Origin: JAEWSN01 sp942493335 | GTDB lineage: Bacteria > Bacillota > Clostridia > DSM-8532 | Assembly (NCBI GenBank): GCA_942493335.1 | Contig: OW818693.1 | Span: forward strand, 2,108,001-2,172,000 | Reading direction: 5' to 3' | Length of the DNA stretch: 64,000 bases | Part shown: in pieces, positions 51,181 through 59,514 of the stretch | How the letters are laid out: each line of letters opens with the position of its first letter | Position numbering within the stretch: position 1 is the first letter of the stretch | Notes under the pieces: model-generated | Seen by the model: only the letters and a program-made list of their open reading frames with translations | Database searches by the model: none | Told to the model about the DNA's origin: nothing | Position numbers and translations under genes: made by a program

Positions 51181-52059
51181 ATGAGAAACGAACAGGAAAT
51201 GTATGACATTCTTCTCAGCTTCGCGCGGAAAGAATCCAGAATCCGTGCGGTTTATATGAATGGTTCACGAACCAACCCGAATGCGAAGCGGGATATCTTT
51301 CAGGATTTCGACATCGTTTACGTCGTTACAGACGTGCTTCCCTTTGTCAGGGACAAGTCATGGCTGGCTGGCTTCGGTGAAGTCGCGGTCATGCAGGAAC
51401 CGGATGCCACTGCGCTTCCCTATGAAAAGACGAAGCTGGAGGATGGCTACGCCTATCTGATGCAATTCGAGGATGGCAATCGGATCGATCTTACCCTCCA
51501 GTCCATCTCTGCAGCAAAAAACAAATATCGGGAAGACAGCCTGACACGGCCATTGCTTGACAAGGATGGTTTGTTGCCGGAAATTCCCGAAGCGACAGAC
51601 AAGGATTACCATATCAGCAAGCCGGATGCCGCCCAGTACACAAGCTGCTGCAATGAATTCTGGTGGGTCTCTCCCTATATTGCCAAAGGGCTCTGGCGAA
51701 AGGAAATCCTTTTCGCACTGGATCATCTGGACAAATGCGTCCGCCCCATGCTGCAGATGATGCTGACATGGCAGGCCGGTATTCTGACCGACTTCTCCGT
51801 CAGTGCGGGTAAGTGCGGAAAGCATCTGGACCGGTTTCTTCCGCCGGATGCCTGGACCCGCCTGTTGAAGACCTATCCGACAGCAGATGTGGATTCCGTT
51901 TGGGATGCCCTGTTCGAGGCGGGAAGCCTGTTTCGCGAGACAGCGATGGGAGTGGGAAATGCTCTCCGCTTCACCTACAATGAAGACGAGGATCGTCGGA
52001 CAACAGCCCTGTTGGCGGACATTCGGAAATTGCCGGAGGATGCGGAGGAGATCCGATGA
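51181..52059 (+). CDS. Aminoglycoside 6-adenylyltransferase (ANT(6)/AadE-like)
   Basis: A 292-residue nucleotidyltransferase matching the AadE/ANT(6)-I streptomycin resistance family along its full length: RIRAVYMNGSRTNPNAKRD, FQDFDIVYVVTD (active-site DxD), FEDGNRIDLTLQS, DAAQYTSCCNEFWWVSPYIA and KGLWRKEILFALDHLD. This enzyme adenylates streptomycin at position 6. Divergence from mobile AadE and fit with local composition suggest a chromosomal homologue, so resistance is possible but unproved. AGGAGGTCAGG lies directly upstream; a -10-like TAGAAT is at 51155-51160. The next gene overlaps its stop (ATGA). Confidence 0.85.
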   Translation: MRNEQEMYDILLSFARKESRIRAVYMNGSRTNPNAKRDIFQDFDIVYVVTDVLPFVRDKSWLAGFGEVAVMQEPDATALPYEKTKLEDGYAYLMQFEDGNRIDLTLQSISAAKNKYREDSLTRPLLDKDGLLPEIPEATDKDYHISKPDAAQYTSCCNEFWWVSPYIAKGLWRKEILFALDHLDKCVRPMLQMMLTWQAGILTDFSVSAGKCGKHLDRFLPPDAWTRLLKTYPTADVDSVWDALFEAGSLFRETAMGVGNALRFTYNEDEDRRTTALLADIRKLPEDAEEIR

Positions 52060-52985
52060 AGCGTAGGTTATCCGACAGGCACGCATGCCTGTCATGCTTT
52101 CTGGCAGCCATTTTGGTTTGCATGACCCTTGCGGCGTGTACGGCCACTCCTGTCGAGCCGCCACCGCCAGTGGTTCCCGGACCACTCCCTCTGGAATCGT
52201 CCGTCACGCTCCATGCCGCCCTATATAGCGATGCCCTGCGACAGAACATGAACCTTAACGTCCACCTGCCTGCAGGATATGACGGAAAAACCGGTTATCC
52301 CGTACTCTACATGCTTCATGGGTACACTGGTGATGAAAATGGATGGATTCCGGGGCTGAAACTGGACAAACAGGCGGATTCGCTGATCGCATCAGGAGAC
52401 ATCCGGCCATTGATCCTCGTAACTCCTGATATCGGGAACAGTTTTGGCATCAATTCTGCAAACCGGACTGCAACATTAGGCACTTCGCCTTCCGACAGCC
52501 TGGACCAAGGCCGTTATGAAGATTATCTGATCAAGGACCTGATTCCGTTCATCGACGATCAGTTTTCTACGGATAAAACCCGCGAAGGGCGTTCCATTGG
52601 AGGCCTTTCGATGGGTGGATATGTGGCGCTGCGGCTTGCTTTCACCCATCCGGAGCTGTTTTCCACTGTGAGCGGGCACAGTCCCGCCCTGTTTGTGACG
52701 AATTTCCCCAACCAACTCGAGTCATGGCTGTATCCGACGGACGCCCTTCGGGACGAACGGGATCCGCTCAGACTCGCAGACTCCCGCGATCTGTCAAAAC
52801 TGAAGGTCTGGCTGGATTGCGGGGACGAAGACGGTTACGGTTTTTATGATGGTTGCGCCATTTTGCAGGAAAAGCTTGAGAAGCGGGAACTCAAATCCGA
52901 ATACCATCTCAACCCCGGCAAGCATGACGGAACCTACTGGGAAAGCCACACTGCAGAGTACTTGCGGTTTCATGCCGGGATATGA
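52056..52985 (+). CDS. Lipoprotein esterase (esterase D/tributyrin esterase family)
   Basis: A 309-residue exported lipoprotein: the signal LAAILVCMTLAAC has lipobox LAAC near residue 28, followed by a proline-rich spacer (TPVEPPPPVVPGPLP). The alpha/beta hydrolase part starts NMNLNVHLPAGYDGK, has the oxyanion LYMLHGYTGDENGW, the nucleophile elbow GGLSMGGYVAL, and the acid and histidine in CGDEDGYGFYDG and PGKHDGTYW. It resembles secreted acetyl- or feruloyl-esterases. Its ATG overlaps the ANT(6)-like stop codon, so the two are translationally coupled despite unrelated roles. Confidence 0.82.
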   Translation: MKRRLSDRHACLSCFLAAILVCMTLAACTATPVEPPPPVVPGPLPLESSVTLHAALYSDALRQNMNLNVHLPAGYDGKTGYPVLYMLHGYTGDENGWIPGLKLDKQADSLIASGDIRPLILVTPDIGNSFGINSANRTATLGTSPSDSLDQGRYEDYLIKDLIPFIDDQFSTDKTREGRSIGGLSMGGYVALRLAFTHPELFSTVSGHSPALFVTNFPNQLESWLYPTDALRDERDPLRLADSRDLSKLKVWLDCGDEDGYGFYDGCAILQEKLEKRELKSEYHLNPGKHDGTYWESHTAEYLRFHAGI

Positions 52986-53045
52986 TGGCTTTTTTATGAC
53001 AGTCATTATAGAATCGGCAACAAACATGTAGTAAAAGATAGGACT

Positions 53046-53102
53046 CCGGCAATTGATACAAGGCTTGTTCCGCATTCAAAAACGACAGCAATCAATTGCC
53101 GG
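53046..53102. promoter_or_regulatory. Perfect 12-bp inverted repeat at the cupin promoter
   Basis: CCGGCAATTGAT (53046-53057) and ATCAATTGCCGG (53091-53102) are exact complements with a 33-base loop. The right arm lies between a -35-like ACGACA (53082-53087) and a perfect -10 TATAAT (53106-53111, spacer 18). It is a candidate operator, or a terminator for the esterase gene. Confidence 0.6.
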
Positions 53103-53162
53103 GTCTATAATGATAGCAATGATTGGTACATCCGATGCAAATGCATCGACAGGGAGGCGCTC

Positions 53163-53492
53163 GTGGACATCAAAAACATCCCGTTCGAAGTCTTCGATCT
53201 TGAACAGGTAATTCCGGAAGAACATAAGGGTGAAACAGGAAACGCCAACTGGAAAACCATTCAGCGTGGCAACGTCCGGATGAGGATCGTCGAATACTCT
53301 GCCGGTTATCTCGCCGATCATTGGTGTGAAAAGGGCCATGCCGTCTTTGTTCTGGAAGGTTCGTTTGTTTCCGAATTGAAAGATGGGCGGAAGGACACCT
53401 TGACAAAGGGAATGGCTTATCTGGTCGCAGATCATGCGGACGCCCACCGTTCCTACTCGGAAAACGGCGTGAAATTGCTGATCGTAGACTGA
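53163..53492 (+). CDS. Cupin-fold protein of the DHCW-motif family
   Basis: A 109-residue single cupin domain. The metal-site segment SAGYLADHWCEKGHAVFVLE carries the DHCW-like arrangement (D-H-W-C) of this small family, and GMAYLVADHADAHRSYSENG gives the second cupin motif. Start is GTG 53163 after GGGAGG. The role is unknown; the adjacent inverted repeat and promoter suggest separate regulation. Confidence 0.8.
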   Translation: MDIKNIPFEVFDLEQVIPEEHKGETGNANWKTIQRGNVRMRIVEYSAGYLADHWCEKGHAVFVLEGSFVSELKDGRKDTLTKGMAYLVADHADAHRSYSENGVKLLIVD

Positions 53493-53510
53493 GCGGGAAG
53501 GGCGTGACGC

Positions 53511-54845
53511 ATGAATGAAGAACTGGAGTCCTATTATGGCGTAAATTACAGTGAAGACACTCGTCTGCTACGGGATCGCGCGCACAGCGTGGAATACTAC
53601 ACTACGCTCCACACATTGGACCGCTTGATCCCTCCTGGTTCCATGATTCTGGACGCATGCGCCGGAACGGGTCCCTATGCTTTCCATCTTGCAGCAAACG
53701 GTCATTTCGTCACTGCGGGCGACCTGATGCTACGCCATGTGGATACAATGAAGGTCAGGCAAGCGGAGAAACCGCTTCTACAGGAAATCTTCCAGGGTTC
53801 CATTCTGGATCTCTCCCGTTTTCCGGATGCATCCTTTGATGTTGTGCTCAACATGGGTGCCCTATACCACATGAAATCCGCATCCGATCGTGAGACCGCC
53901 GTCCGGGAAAGCATGCGGGTCCTGAAACCTGGTGGACTTTATGTGGCAGCCACGATACACCGAAATGCGAATTTCCTCAAATATCACAGTGGCATGAAGG
54001 GGAACATAAAGCCCTTCCTCAATCTTCTGCACAATGGGTATGACAAGGAGGAAGACCTTTTTTATTCCACCACGCCGACGGAAACAGAGAAATTGATGTC
54101 AGTCGCCGGGCTCATCAAGCTTGAGCACATCGGAACGGATGGCGTCTGCTATTTCATGCAGGAGACTTTGGAATCCCTTTCACAGGATGAGTTTGACCAG
54201 TGGCTCGCCTGCCATTACGAAAGCTGTGGTGACCCCAGCCTGCTCGGATACAGCATGCATGGCCTCTATGTGGGAAGGAAGCCTGAGGATGAGTGTCCGC
54301 AGGCATGCTGCGCGAAAAGTGACATGGAGCATGTGGAAACCGGCATCCCCGGCTTCCGCATCCGTTCCGCCGTACCGGAGGATATCAGTCTCGTGCTGCG
54401 GTTCATCCGGGATTTGGCTGAATACGAGCATCTGCTGGATCAGGTCTGTGCCGATGAGGATATTTTGAGAAGAACTCTCTTTGAGCAGAAGGCAGCGGAA
54501 GTCGTCATCGGAGAATACAAAGGCGAGCCCGCAGGATTTGTCCTGTTTTTCCACAATTACTCAACCTTCCTCGGTCGTCCGGGTTTCTACATTGAGGATT
54601 TGTTCGTGAAGCCGGCGTTGAGAGGTCTCGGACTTGGGAAGGCATTGCTGTCCCATATGGCGAAGCTCGCATTGGAACGGAACTGCAAGCGTCTGGAATG
54701 GTGGTGTCTGGATTGGAATGAACCTTCCATTTCCTTTTATCGGAAGCTGGGAGCCGTCCCGATGGACGAATGGACGGTGTATCGCATGACAGGGGAAGCC
54801 TTGGCGAAATTGGCAGGGGATTCACCCTGCGCAAAAGACGAATAA
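53511..54845 (+). CDS. Methyltransferase/GNAT acetyltransferase fusion
   Basis: A 444-residue two-domain protein. Residues 1-250 form a class I SAM methyltransferase (MILDACAGTGPYAFHLAANG, FPDASFDVVLNMGALYHM, MRVLKPGGLYVAA). After a cysteine-containing linker, residues 285-435 form an SSAT-like (diamine-type) GNAT: FIRDLAEYEHLLDQVCADED, GRPGFYIEDLFVKPALRGLG and NEPSISFYRKLGAVPMDEWT. Both halves look intact and no stop or frameshift separates them. Two activities on one amine substrate are possible but inferred. It follows the cupin gene by 18 bases. Confidence 0.85.
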   Translation: MNEELESYYGVNYSEDTRLLRDRAHSVEYYTTLHTLDRLIPPGSMILDACAGTGPYAFHLAANGHFVTAGDLMLRHVDTMKVRQAEKPLLQEIFQGSILDLSRFPDASFDVVLNMGALYHMKSASDRETAVRESMRVLKPGGLYVAATIHRNANFLKYHSGMKGNIKPFLNLLHNGYDKEEDLFYSTTPTETEKLMSVAGLIKLEHIGTDGVCYFMQETLESLSQDEFDQWLACHYESCGDPSLLGYSMHGLYVGRKPEDECPQACCAKSDMEHVETGIPGFRIRSAVPEDISLVLRFIRDLAEYEHLLDQVCADEDILRRTLFEQKAAEVVIGEYKGEPAGFVLFFHNYSTFLGRPGFYIEDLFVKPALRGLGLGKALLSHMAKLALERNCKRLEWWCLDWNEPSISFYRKLGAVPMDEWTVYRMTGEALAKLAGDSPCAKDE

Positions 54846-54916
54846 GGTATATCGAAAGCACTATGGTATAGAAAATGAATCATTTTTCAGAGGTGTTAAC
54901 AAAGGGAGGACAATGA

Positions 54917-55354
54917 ATGTATCTGGTCAGCGCATGCCTCATCGGTGTCAATTGCCGCTATAATGCCGAAAGTACAATCAACGAACATCTGGTCCGACTC
55001 ATGGAGGAAGGACAGGTAATCCCCGTATGCCCCGAAGTATTGGCAGGGCTGCCTATTCCACGGCCACCCTGTGAAATCATCAGGGATGAAGATGGGTTGG
55101 AAAGAGTTCTGGACAAAACCGGCGCGGATCTGACAGACGCATTTCTGGAAGGTGCGGAAAAGACCCTGGCCATCTGCAGAGCCGCAGGTATACACAAGGC
55201 CATTCTCCAACCGCGAAGCCCTTCCTGCGGTCATGGCATCATCTATGATGGCACGTTCACCAGTCGACGCATTCCCGGGAGTGGCATGACCGCACGATTG
55301 CTCGCAAGGAACGGAATCGAGATCATACCGGAAGAGGAATGGCCGTCCTTGTGA
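54917..55354 (+). CDS. DUF523 family protein
   Basis: A 145-residue protein with conserved cysteines: MYLVSACLIGVNCRYNAEST at the start, VIPVCPEVLAGLPIPRPPCE and ILQPRSPSCGHGIIYDGTF. These blocks define DUF523, which occurs in anaerobes and Proteobacteria and may bind a metal. No function is established. AAGGGAGGACAATGA precedes the ATG. Confidence 0.87.
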   Translation: MYLVSACLIGVNCRYNAESTINEHLVRLMEEGQVIPVCPEVLAGLPIPRPPCEIIRDEDGLERVLDKTGADLTDAFLEGAEKTLAICRAAGIHKAILQPRSPSCGHGIIYDGTFTSRRIPGSGMTARLLARNGIEIIPEEEWPSL

Positions 55355-55445
55355 CGGAATTCCGGCTTAAACGCCGGGCAAGAAAATGAGACAAAACACT
55401 ATGGGCAAGATCATATGTCTACACAACCTGTCCAAGGAGGTTGAC

Positions 55446-56651
55446 ATGCATTCGGAAAAATCAGCCGCAGACACCCTCGCACTCGATATTGCCGCAGCGC
55501 AGGATACGCCTTCGGGCAACTGGCCTTCCACCTATGTCCCGCTGGGACCGCAGGATGCGCCTTCCCCTTTCGCCCATACAATGGTCGACATGACCTGGCC
55601 TGCCGTTCAGGCAGCCGCAGATGCGGGTGCTGTCGTTCTCCTGCCCATTGGCATCATCGAAGCGCATGGACCGCATCTTGATTTGAGTGCCGACATCATG
55701 CTGGCACACCTGTATTGCCGGCTGTTGCGCGATTCCCTTGTGAAACGCGGTATCAACGCGCTCATAGCCCCGCCTTTCTATTGGGGACATGCCGAGGACA
55801 CGGCAAGATATGCCGGCACCTTTTCCGTACGCCCGGAAACCATGAAAGGCCTGTTGGCGGACATTTTCACGGCATTGGACTCCTGGGGATTCCGAAAGGT
55901 TTTCCCGATCAATTGCCACGGTGACCATACCCATGTCCGCATGTACGAGGAGGCCTCCGAAGAGGCCAACCGTACCCTGAAACTTCAGGTCATCGATCTG
56001 GGCAAGGTGGATATCCAATTGACGAATCCACCTGTTTTCCCCGCACCACGCGCAGGCAGGTTCGAACCCGACTATCACGCCGGAGCCATTGAAACCGCGC
56101 AGATGCAGACCTTCTTCCCGGAACGCGTGAATGCGGAACTGGCACGCACACTGGTCCCCCACGACAGCTTCCACCCGATGGGGTATTGCGGAGACCCGGC
56201 AAGCTTCCCGCTGGAAGACAGTCTCATCGCCTTTTATCAGGCCGATCTGGAAACGGATACACGCAAGATCGGCATCCTGCTTGGTGTTCCCGAACAGTCC
56301 CTGCCCCCTGTACCTGCAGCTCCCCTCGATGCAACCACGATTGCGCCATTACCCCGGGCATGTGGAAGTCTGGAGGAAGTCCGCGACAATATCGATGGCA
56401 TTGATCGACAATTGATTCGCCTGATGGCGGAACGAAGCGGTTATGTCCTTCAGGCCGCTACTTTCAAGAAGGATTCCAACGATGTTGAAGCGCCTGACCG
56501 AAAGAAGGCTGTCATTCTCAAGGTTCGTCAATTGGCCGTGGAGAACGGCATGGAGCCGGATATCGCGGAAGAAGTCTATCGTACGATGATCCAGCAATTC
56601 ATCGATATGGAGCTAAGGGAACATGCCCGCAATGGAGGGGCCACAGCATGA
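55446..56651 (+). CDS. Creatininase-family/chorismate mutase-like fusion protein
   Basis: A 401-residue protein. Residues 45-285 are a creatininase-type amidohydrolase with all metal ligands: IIEAHGPHLDLSADIMLAHL (E, H, D), FPINCHGDHTHVRMY and DYHAGAIETAQMQTF. Residues 305-395 are an all-helical AroQ/PchB-like domain: EEVRDNIDGIDRQLIRLMAE, LQAATFKKDSNDVEAPDRKK and the end MIQQFIDMELREH. The FK and APxR pattern is nearest to isochorismate-pyruvate lyase PchB. AAGGAGG lies five bases before ATG 55446. The DsrE gene overlaps its stop by four bases, so the two are coupled. Confidence 0.85.
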   Translation: MHSEKSAADTLALDIAAAQDTPSGNWPSTYVPLGPQDAPSPFAHTMVDMTWPAVQAAADAGAVVLLPIGIIEAHGPHLDLSADIMLAHLYCRLLRDSLVKRGINALIAPPFYWGHAEDTARYAGTFSVRPETMKGLLADIFTALDSWGFRKVFPINCHGDHTHVRMYEEASEEANRTLKLQVIDLGKVDIQLTNPPVFPAPRAGRFEPDYHAGAIETAQMQTFFPERVNAELARTLVPHDSFHPMGYCGDPASFPLEDSLIAFYQADLETDTRKIGILLGVPEQSLPPVPAAPLDATTIAPLPRACGSLEEVRDNIDGIDRQLIRLMAERSGYVLQAATFKKDSNDVEAPDRKKAVILKVRQLAVENGMEPDIAEEVYRTMIQQFIDMELREHARNGGATA

Positions 56652-56989
56652 GCAAGACAAAACTGAATATACTTTGGACAAACGCAGATCCCATCACTTC
56701 TGAAAAAATGGTCATGATGTATGGGACGAACAGCAAATTGAACAATTGGTGGGAAGAGGTTCGGATCATCATCTGGGGCGCACCTGCCCTGCTGGTCGCG
56801 GAGAATCCGATGATCCAGGAGAAAATCCGGATGGCCATGAACGTCGGCGTTTTCTTCACAGCCTGCAAAGCCTGCGCCGATCAGCTCGGTGTCTCGGACA
56901 AGCTTGGCGCCTTGGGCATTGAAATCAAATACTGGGGTGAAGGCCTGACAGAGATCCTTCAATCGGACGAAGCCCTGATTACGATCTGA
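56648..56989 (+). CDS. DsrE family protein
   Basis: A 113-residue DsrE/DsrF-like protein: LNILWTNADPITSEKMVMMY, VRIIIWGAPALLVAENPMIQ and GVFFTACKACADQLGVSDKL. The C-x-x-C (CKAC) sits where sulfur-relay DsrE proteins have their reactive cysteine. Members move sulfane sulfur or are of unknown role. It is translated with the creatininase fusion gene (ATGA overlap), so it probably serves the same pathway. Confidence 0.83.
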   Translation: MSKTKLNILWTNADPITSEKMVMMYGTNSKLNNWWEEVRIIIWGAPALLVAENPMIQEKIRMAMNVGVFFTACKACADQLGVSDKLGALGIEIKYWGEGLTEILQSDEALITI

Positions 56990-57009
56990 AGTACCGGTAA
57001 AATTTGAAA

Positions 57010-57069
57010 GAGAAATTGAATGCGAAATTGATGGAGATATCGAAGGAGAAATTGAAGGAGATTCCCATG
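57010..57069. repeat. 12-bp tandem units ending at the ribosome binding site and start codon of a GNAT gene
   Basis: Units begin at 57010, 57022, 57034, 57046 and 57058, period 12 bp, consensus near GAGAAATTGAAG. The last unit holds the ribosome binding region and ends with the ATG at 57067-57069. Read in frame from 57004 the array would add a repetitive Lys/Glu/Leu N-terminus. Confidence 0.75.
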
Positions 57070-57657
57070 ATGGAACCGCTACATTCCGAACGCCTGACCA
57101 TCCGCAATTTCCAACCAGACGACAGTCGGGATCTTTTCGAATACCTGTCCCGTGCCGATGTTCTCACCTATGAGCCTGGAACCCCAGAAAACAGGACTTC
57201 CTGCGATCATTTGGCAGCCGAACGGGCGCGGGGCGACAATTTCCTCGCGGTATGCCTGAAAGATCCAAAGCTTCCGCCCGGGCAGGGCGATCATAATGAG
57301 GCCGGGAAAATGATCGGCCACCTGTACCTCGAACGTCAGGATCCCCTTGAGTTCAACACGTGGGAGATCGGATACATCTTCAATCCGGTTTTCGGAAAGC
57401 AAGGTTTTGCCACGGAAGCTGCCCGATGCCTTGTGGCATGGCTGTTCGAGGGGATGGGTGCCCACCGCGTCATCGCCCTGTGCAATCCGGAAAATATAAG
57501 TTCATGGCACCTGTTGGAACGGATTGGCATGCGACGGGAAGGCCATTTCCTCAAGAAAGCCTTCTTCAAGCGTGATTCAAGCGGAAACCCACTCTGGCAT
57601 GATGCGTATGAGTATGCGATTTTGCGGGAGGAATTCATGAACGGAGAGCGACATTGA
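57067..57657 (+). CDS. GNAT family N-acetyltransferase, RimJ/RimL-type
   Basis: A 196-residue acetyltransferase: EPLHSERLTIRNFQPDDSRD, AGKMIGHLYLERQD, WEIGYIFNPVFGKQGFATEA (acetyl-CoA loop) and NPENISSWHLLERIGMRREG. The conserved pattern is that of RimJ/YdaF acetyltransferases. Start 57067 is six bases after AAGGAG. An upstream in-frame start at 57004 would add repeat-derived residues and is less likely. Confidence 0.83.
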   Translation: MMEPLHSERLTIRNFQPDDSRDLFEYLSRADVLTYEPGTPENRTSCDHLAAERARGDNFLAVCLKDPKLPPGQGDHNEAGKMIGHLYLERQDPLEFNTWEIGYIFNPVFGKQGFATEAARCLVAWLFEGMGAHRVIALCNPENISSWHLLERIGMRREGHFLKKAFFKRDSSGNPLWHDAYEYAILREEFMNGERH

Positions 57658-57955
57658 GCAGGATGAACAGGGTACACGCAATTGAATCTACTGGCGCCCG
57701 GCTCATATCTCCATCCTGCGGATAAACGGCAATCCTCCGTGAATTCCCTAAATCACTGAATTCCCAGTTTGTCATAAGGTTCCATGTTCGCACGAAAAAG
57801 ATCATGCTGCCATCGAGATACAACATGCCCGGTATGATGCGTTTTGATAATAACGATTGGAACTGCTTGTTCCAGCTACTGAGCTTAGCAGGTGCGATCA
57901 GATTCTTCTCAGCCAACTCATTGAGTGTGTGCTGCACAGTGATTAGTTCCAACAT
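57635..57955 (-). CDS. Hypothetical protein or gene remnant beside the defence island
   Basis: A 106-residue frame (MLELITVQHTLNELAEKNLI, then WNKQFQSLLSKRIIPGMLY) with a weak ribosome binding site. Its 3' end overlaps the GNAT gene by 23 bases. I do not recognise a family. Base composition is intermediate between the GC-rich flank and the AT-rich island. It may be a truncated gene left at the island boundary. Confidence 0.35.
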   Translation of the reverse strand: MLELITVQHTLNELAEKNLIAPAKLSSWNKQFQSLLSKRIIPGMLYLDGSMIFFVRTWNLMTNWEFSDLGNSRRIAVYPQDGDMSRAPVDSIACTLFILLNVALRS

Positions 57956-58108
57956 GACCTTCGAATAGAACTCGGGGCTTAACCATTCTTCTTACTCATG
58001 TCTCTATTCTATTCAGCTCATAACTGTTTTGCAGCCGCTGGTTACGCAGATTTTACGATTTGCTCATTAATGCATTTTGCAAATTTCGTGCAAAACTTCA
58101 GGAATAAA

Positions 58109-58137
58109 TTGACGGTTGTTAATAATTCAGGTATTAT
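58109..58137 (+). promoter_or_regulatory. Promoter of the ATPase/RloB operon
   Basis: -35 TTGACG at 58109-58114 and -10 TATTAT at 58132-58137 with a 17-base spacer, 46 bases before the start codon. The surrounding sequence is strongly AT-rich. Confidence 0.75.
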
Positions 58138-58183
58138 CTGATTGTGATTTTGCGTAATAATTGCAGAATGGAGATGAGCGATT

Positions 58184-59512
58184 ATGATTCTGGAATTTCG
58201 AACGAAGAACTATAAGTCTTTCGTTGATGAAGCGGTGATTTCAATGACTGCTGCGCCTAAACAGAAAGGACTAGATTATAGTTTGCTCGTTAAAAAGATA
58301 AAAGGGAAAAGCATAAAAGGGCTTTGCTCTTCCATTATCTATGGACCAAATGCTTCCGGTAAAACCAATATTATCGGTGCAATGGATACATTTAGGGCAA
58401 TTGTACTAAGGGGAAATATTCGGAATTCGGAAGAACAATCTTCACCCAACCAAGCTTCAAGTGCATTGGAATTGATACCAAACAATGCCGCAAAGTGCTC
58501 AGAACCTGTTCAATTCTCGGTAGATTTTATAGAAAATGATTTGCTGATTCATTATGAGGTAAGCCTTGACTTAGGTTGCTTTTTAGATAGCGAATATACA
58601 AGAAAAGTAATGAGAGAAGAGCTCCATGTAAATAACGAAATGATTTTCGTCAGAGATGAGAAGCTATCATTTGGAGACTCTAAAAACATAAATAAATTTT
58701 TGGCTATAAACATACACAAAAATGAAGACAGTATTATTGAAATAGCCAAAAATAGTTTGAATGATGAAGAACTGTTTTTAATGAACGGATTTAAGCTCAT
58801 CATAAGCCAGAGCTTTGTTAAGTTGATTACTAATTGGTTTGCAAACAAGTTCATGGTTATTTATAGAGCAGATTCTCTGCAACTTATAAAACGATTTGTG
58901 GATCCTCAAAAGCAGACAGTCTATGTTGAACAGACAACAAATAATGCAGCAAAGCTATTCGGGATCAATTCAAATGCACTGGGATATGTAATAAGCGAAG
59001 ATGATGCTGATGCCAAGCTGTGCTCAATATTTAAAAACATGAAGGATCAAAAAAATGCAATTATCGCTGCAGAGATATTTGAATCATATGGAACGATAAG
59101 ATTTGTTAACATGTTCCCATTGGTAATAAGAGCAATTTTGTCAGGTGGCACCTTAGTAGTTGATGAATTTGATGCATCAATCCACCCTATGGCTCTAATG
59201 AGCATCATCAATGTATTCCACAATGATGAGGTTAACGTACATAATGCACAGTTGATATTTAATACGCATAATCCTATTTTCTTAAACTCAAATATCTTTA
59301 GGAGAGATGAGATTAAGTTTGTGGAACGAGATGACGATAACAACAACAGCGTATTGTACTCACTATCCGATTTTGGGACAACTGGCGAAAAGAGTGTTAG
59401 AAAACATGATGACTATATGAAAAACTACTTCATAAGTCAGTACGGCGCAATTAAGGATATTGATTTTACACCAATCTTTGAGGAATTAATCTCAAGAGAA
59501 AGAGAGGTGTAG
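58184..59512 (+). CDS. AAA family ATPase, AbiLi/RloA-like
   Basis: A 442-residue ABC-type/AAA_15 ATPase: N-terminal MILEFRTKNYKSFVDEAVIS, Walker A YGPNASGKTNIIGAM near residue 55, Walker B in GGTLVVDEFDASIHPMALM near 330, and a final FNTHNPIFLNSN switch region. These are features of the ATP/GTP phosphatase partners in abortive-infection pairs such as AbiL. The gene is very AT-rich compared with its neighbours, a sign of recent transfer. RBS GGAG is ten bases upstream. The RloB gene starts two bases after its stop. Confidence 0.85.
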   Translation: MILEFRTKNYKSFVDEAVISMTAAPKQKGLDYSLLVKKIKGKSIKGLCSSIIYGPNASGKTNIIGAMDTFRAIVLRGNIRNSEEQSSPNQASSALELIPNNAAKCSEPVQFSVDFIENDLLIHYEVSLDLGCFLDSEYTRKVMREELHVNNEMIFVRDEKLSFGDSKNINKFLAINIHKNEDSIIEIAKNSLNDEELFLMNGFKLIISQSFVKLITNWFANKFMVIYRADSLQLIKRFVDPQKQTVYVEQTTNNAAKLFGINSNALGYVISEDDADAKLCSIFKNMKDQKNAIIAAEIFESYGTIRFVNMFPLVIRAILSGGTLVVDEFDASIHPMALMSIINVFHNDEVNVHNAQLIFNTHNPIFLNSNIFRRDEIKFVERDDDNNNSVLYSLSDFGTTGEKSVRKHDDYMKNYFISQYGAIKDIDFTPIFEELISREREV

Positions 59513-59514
59513 AA

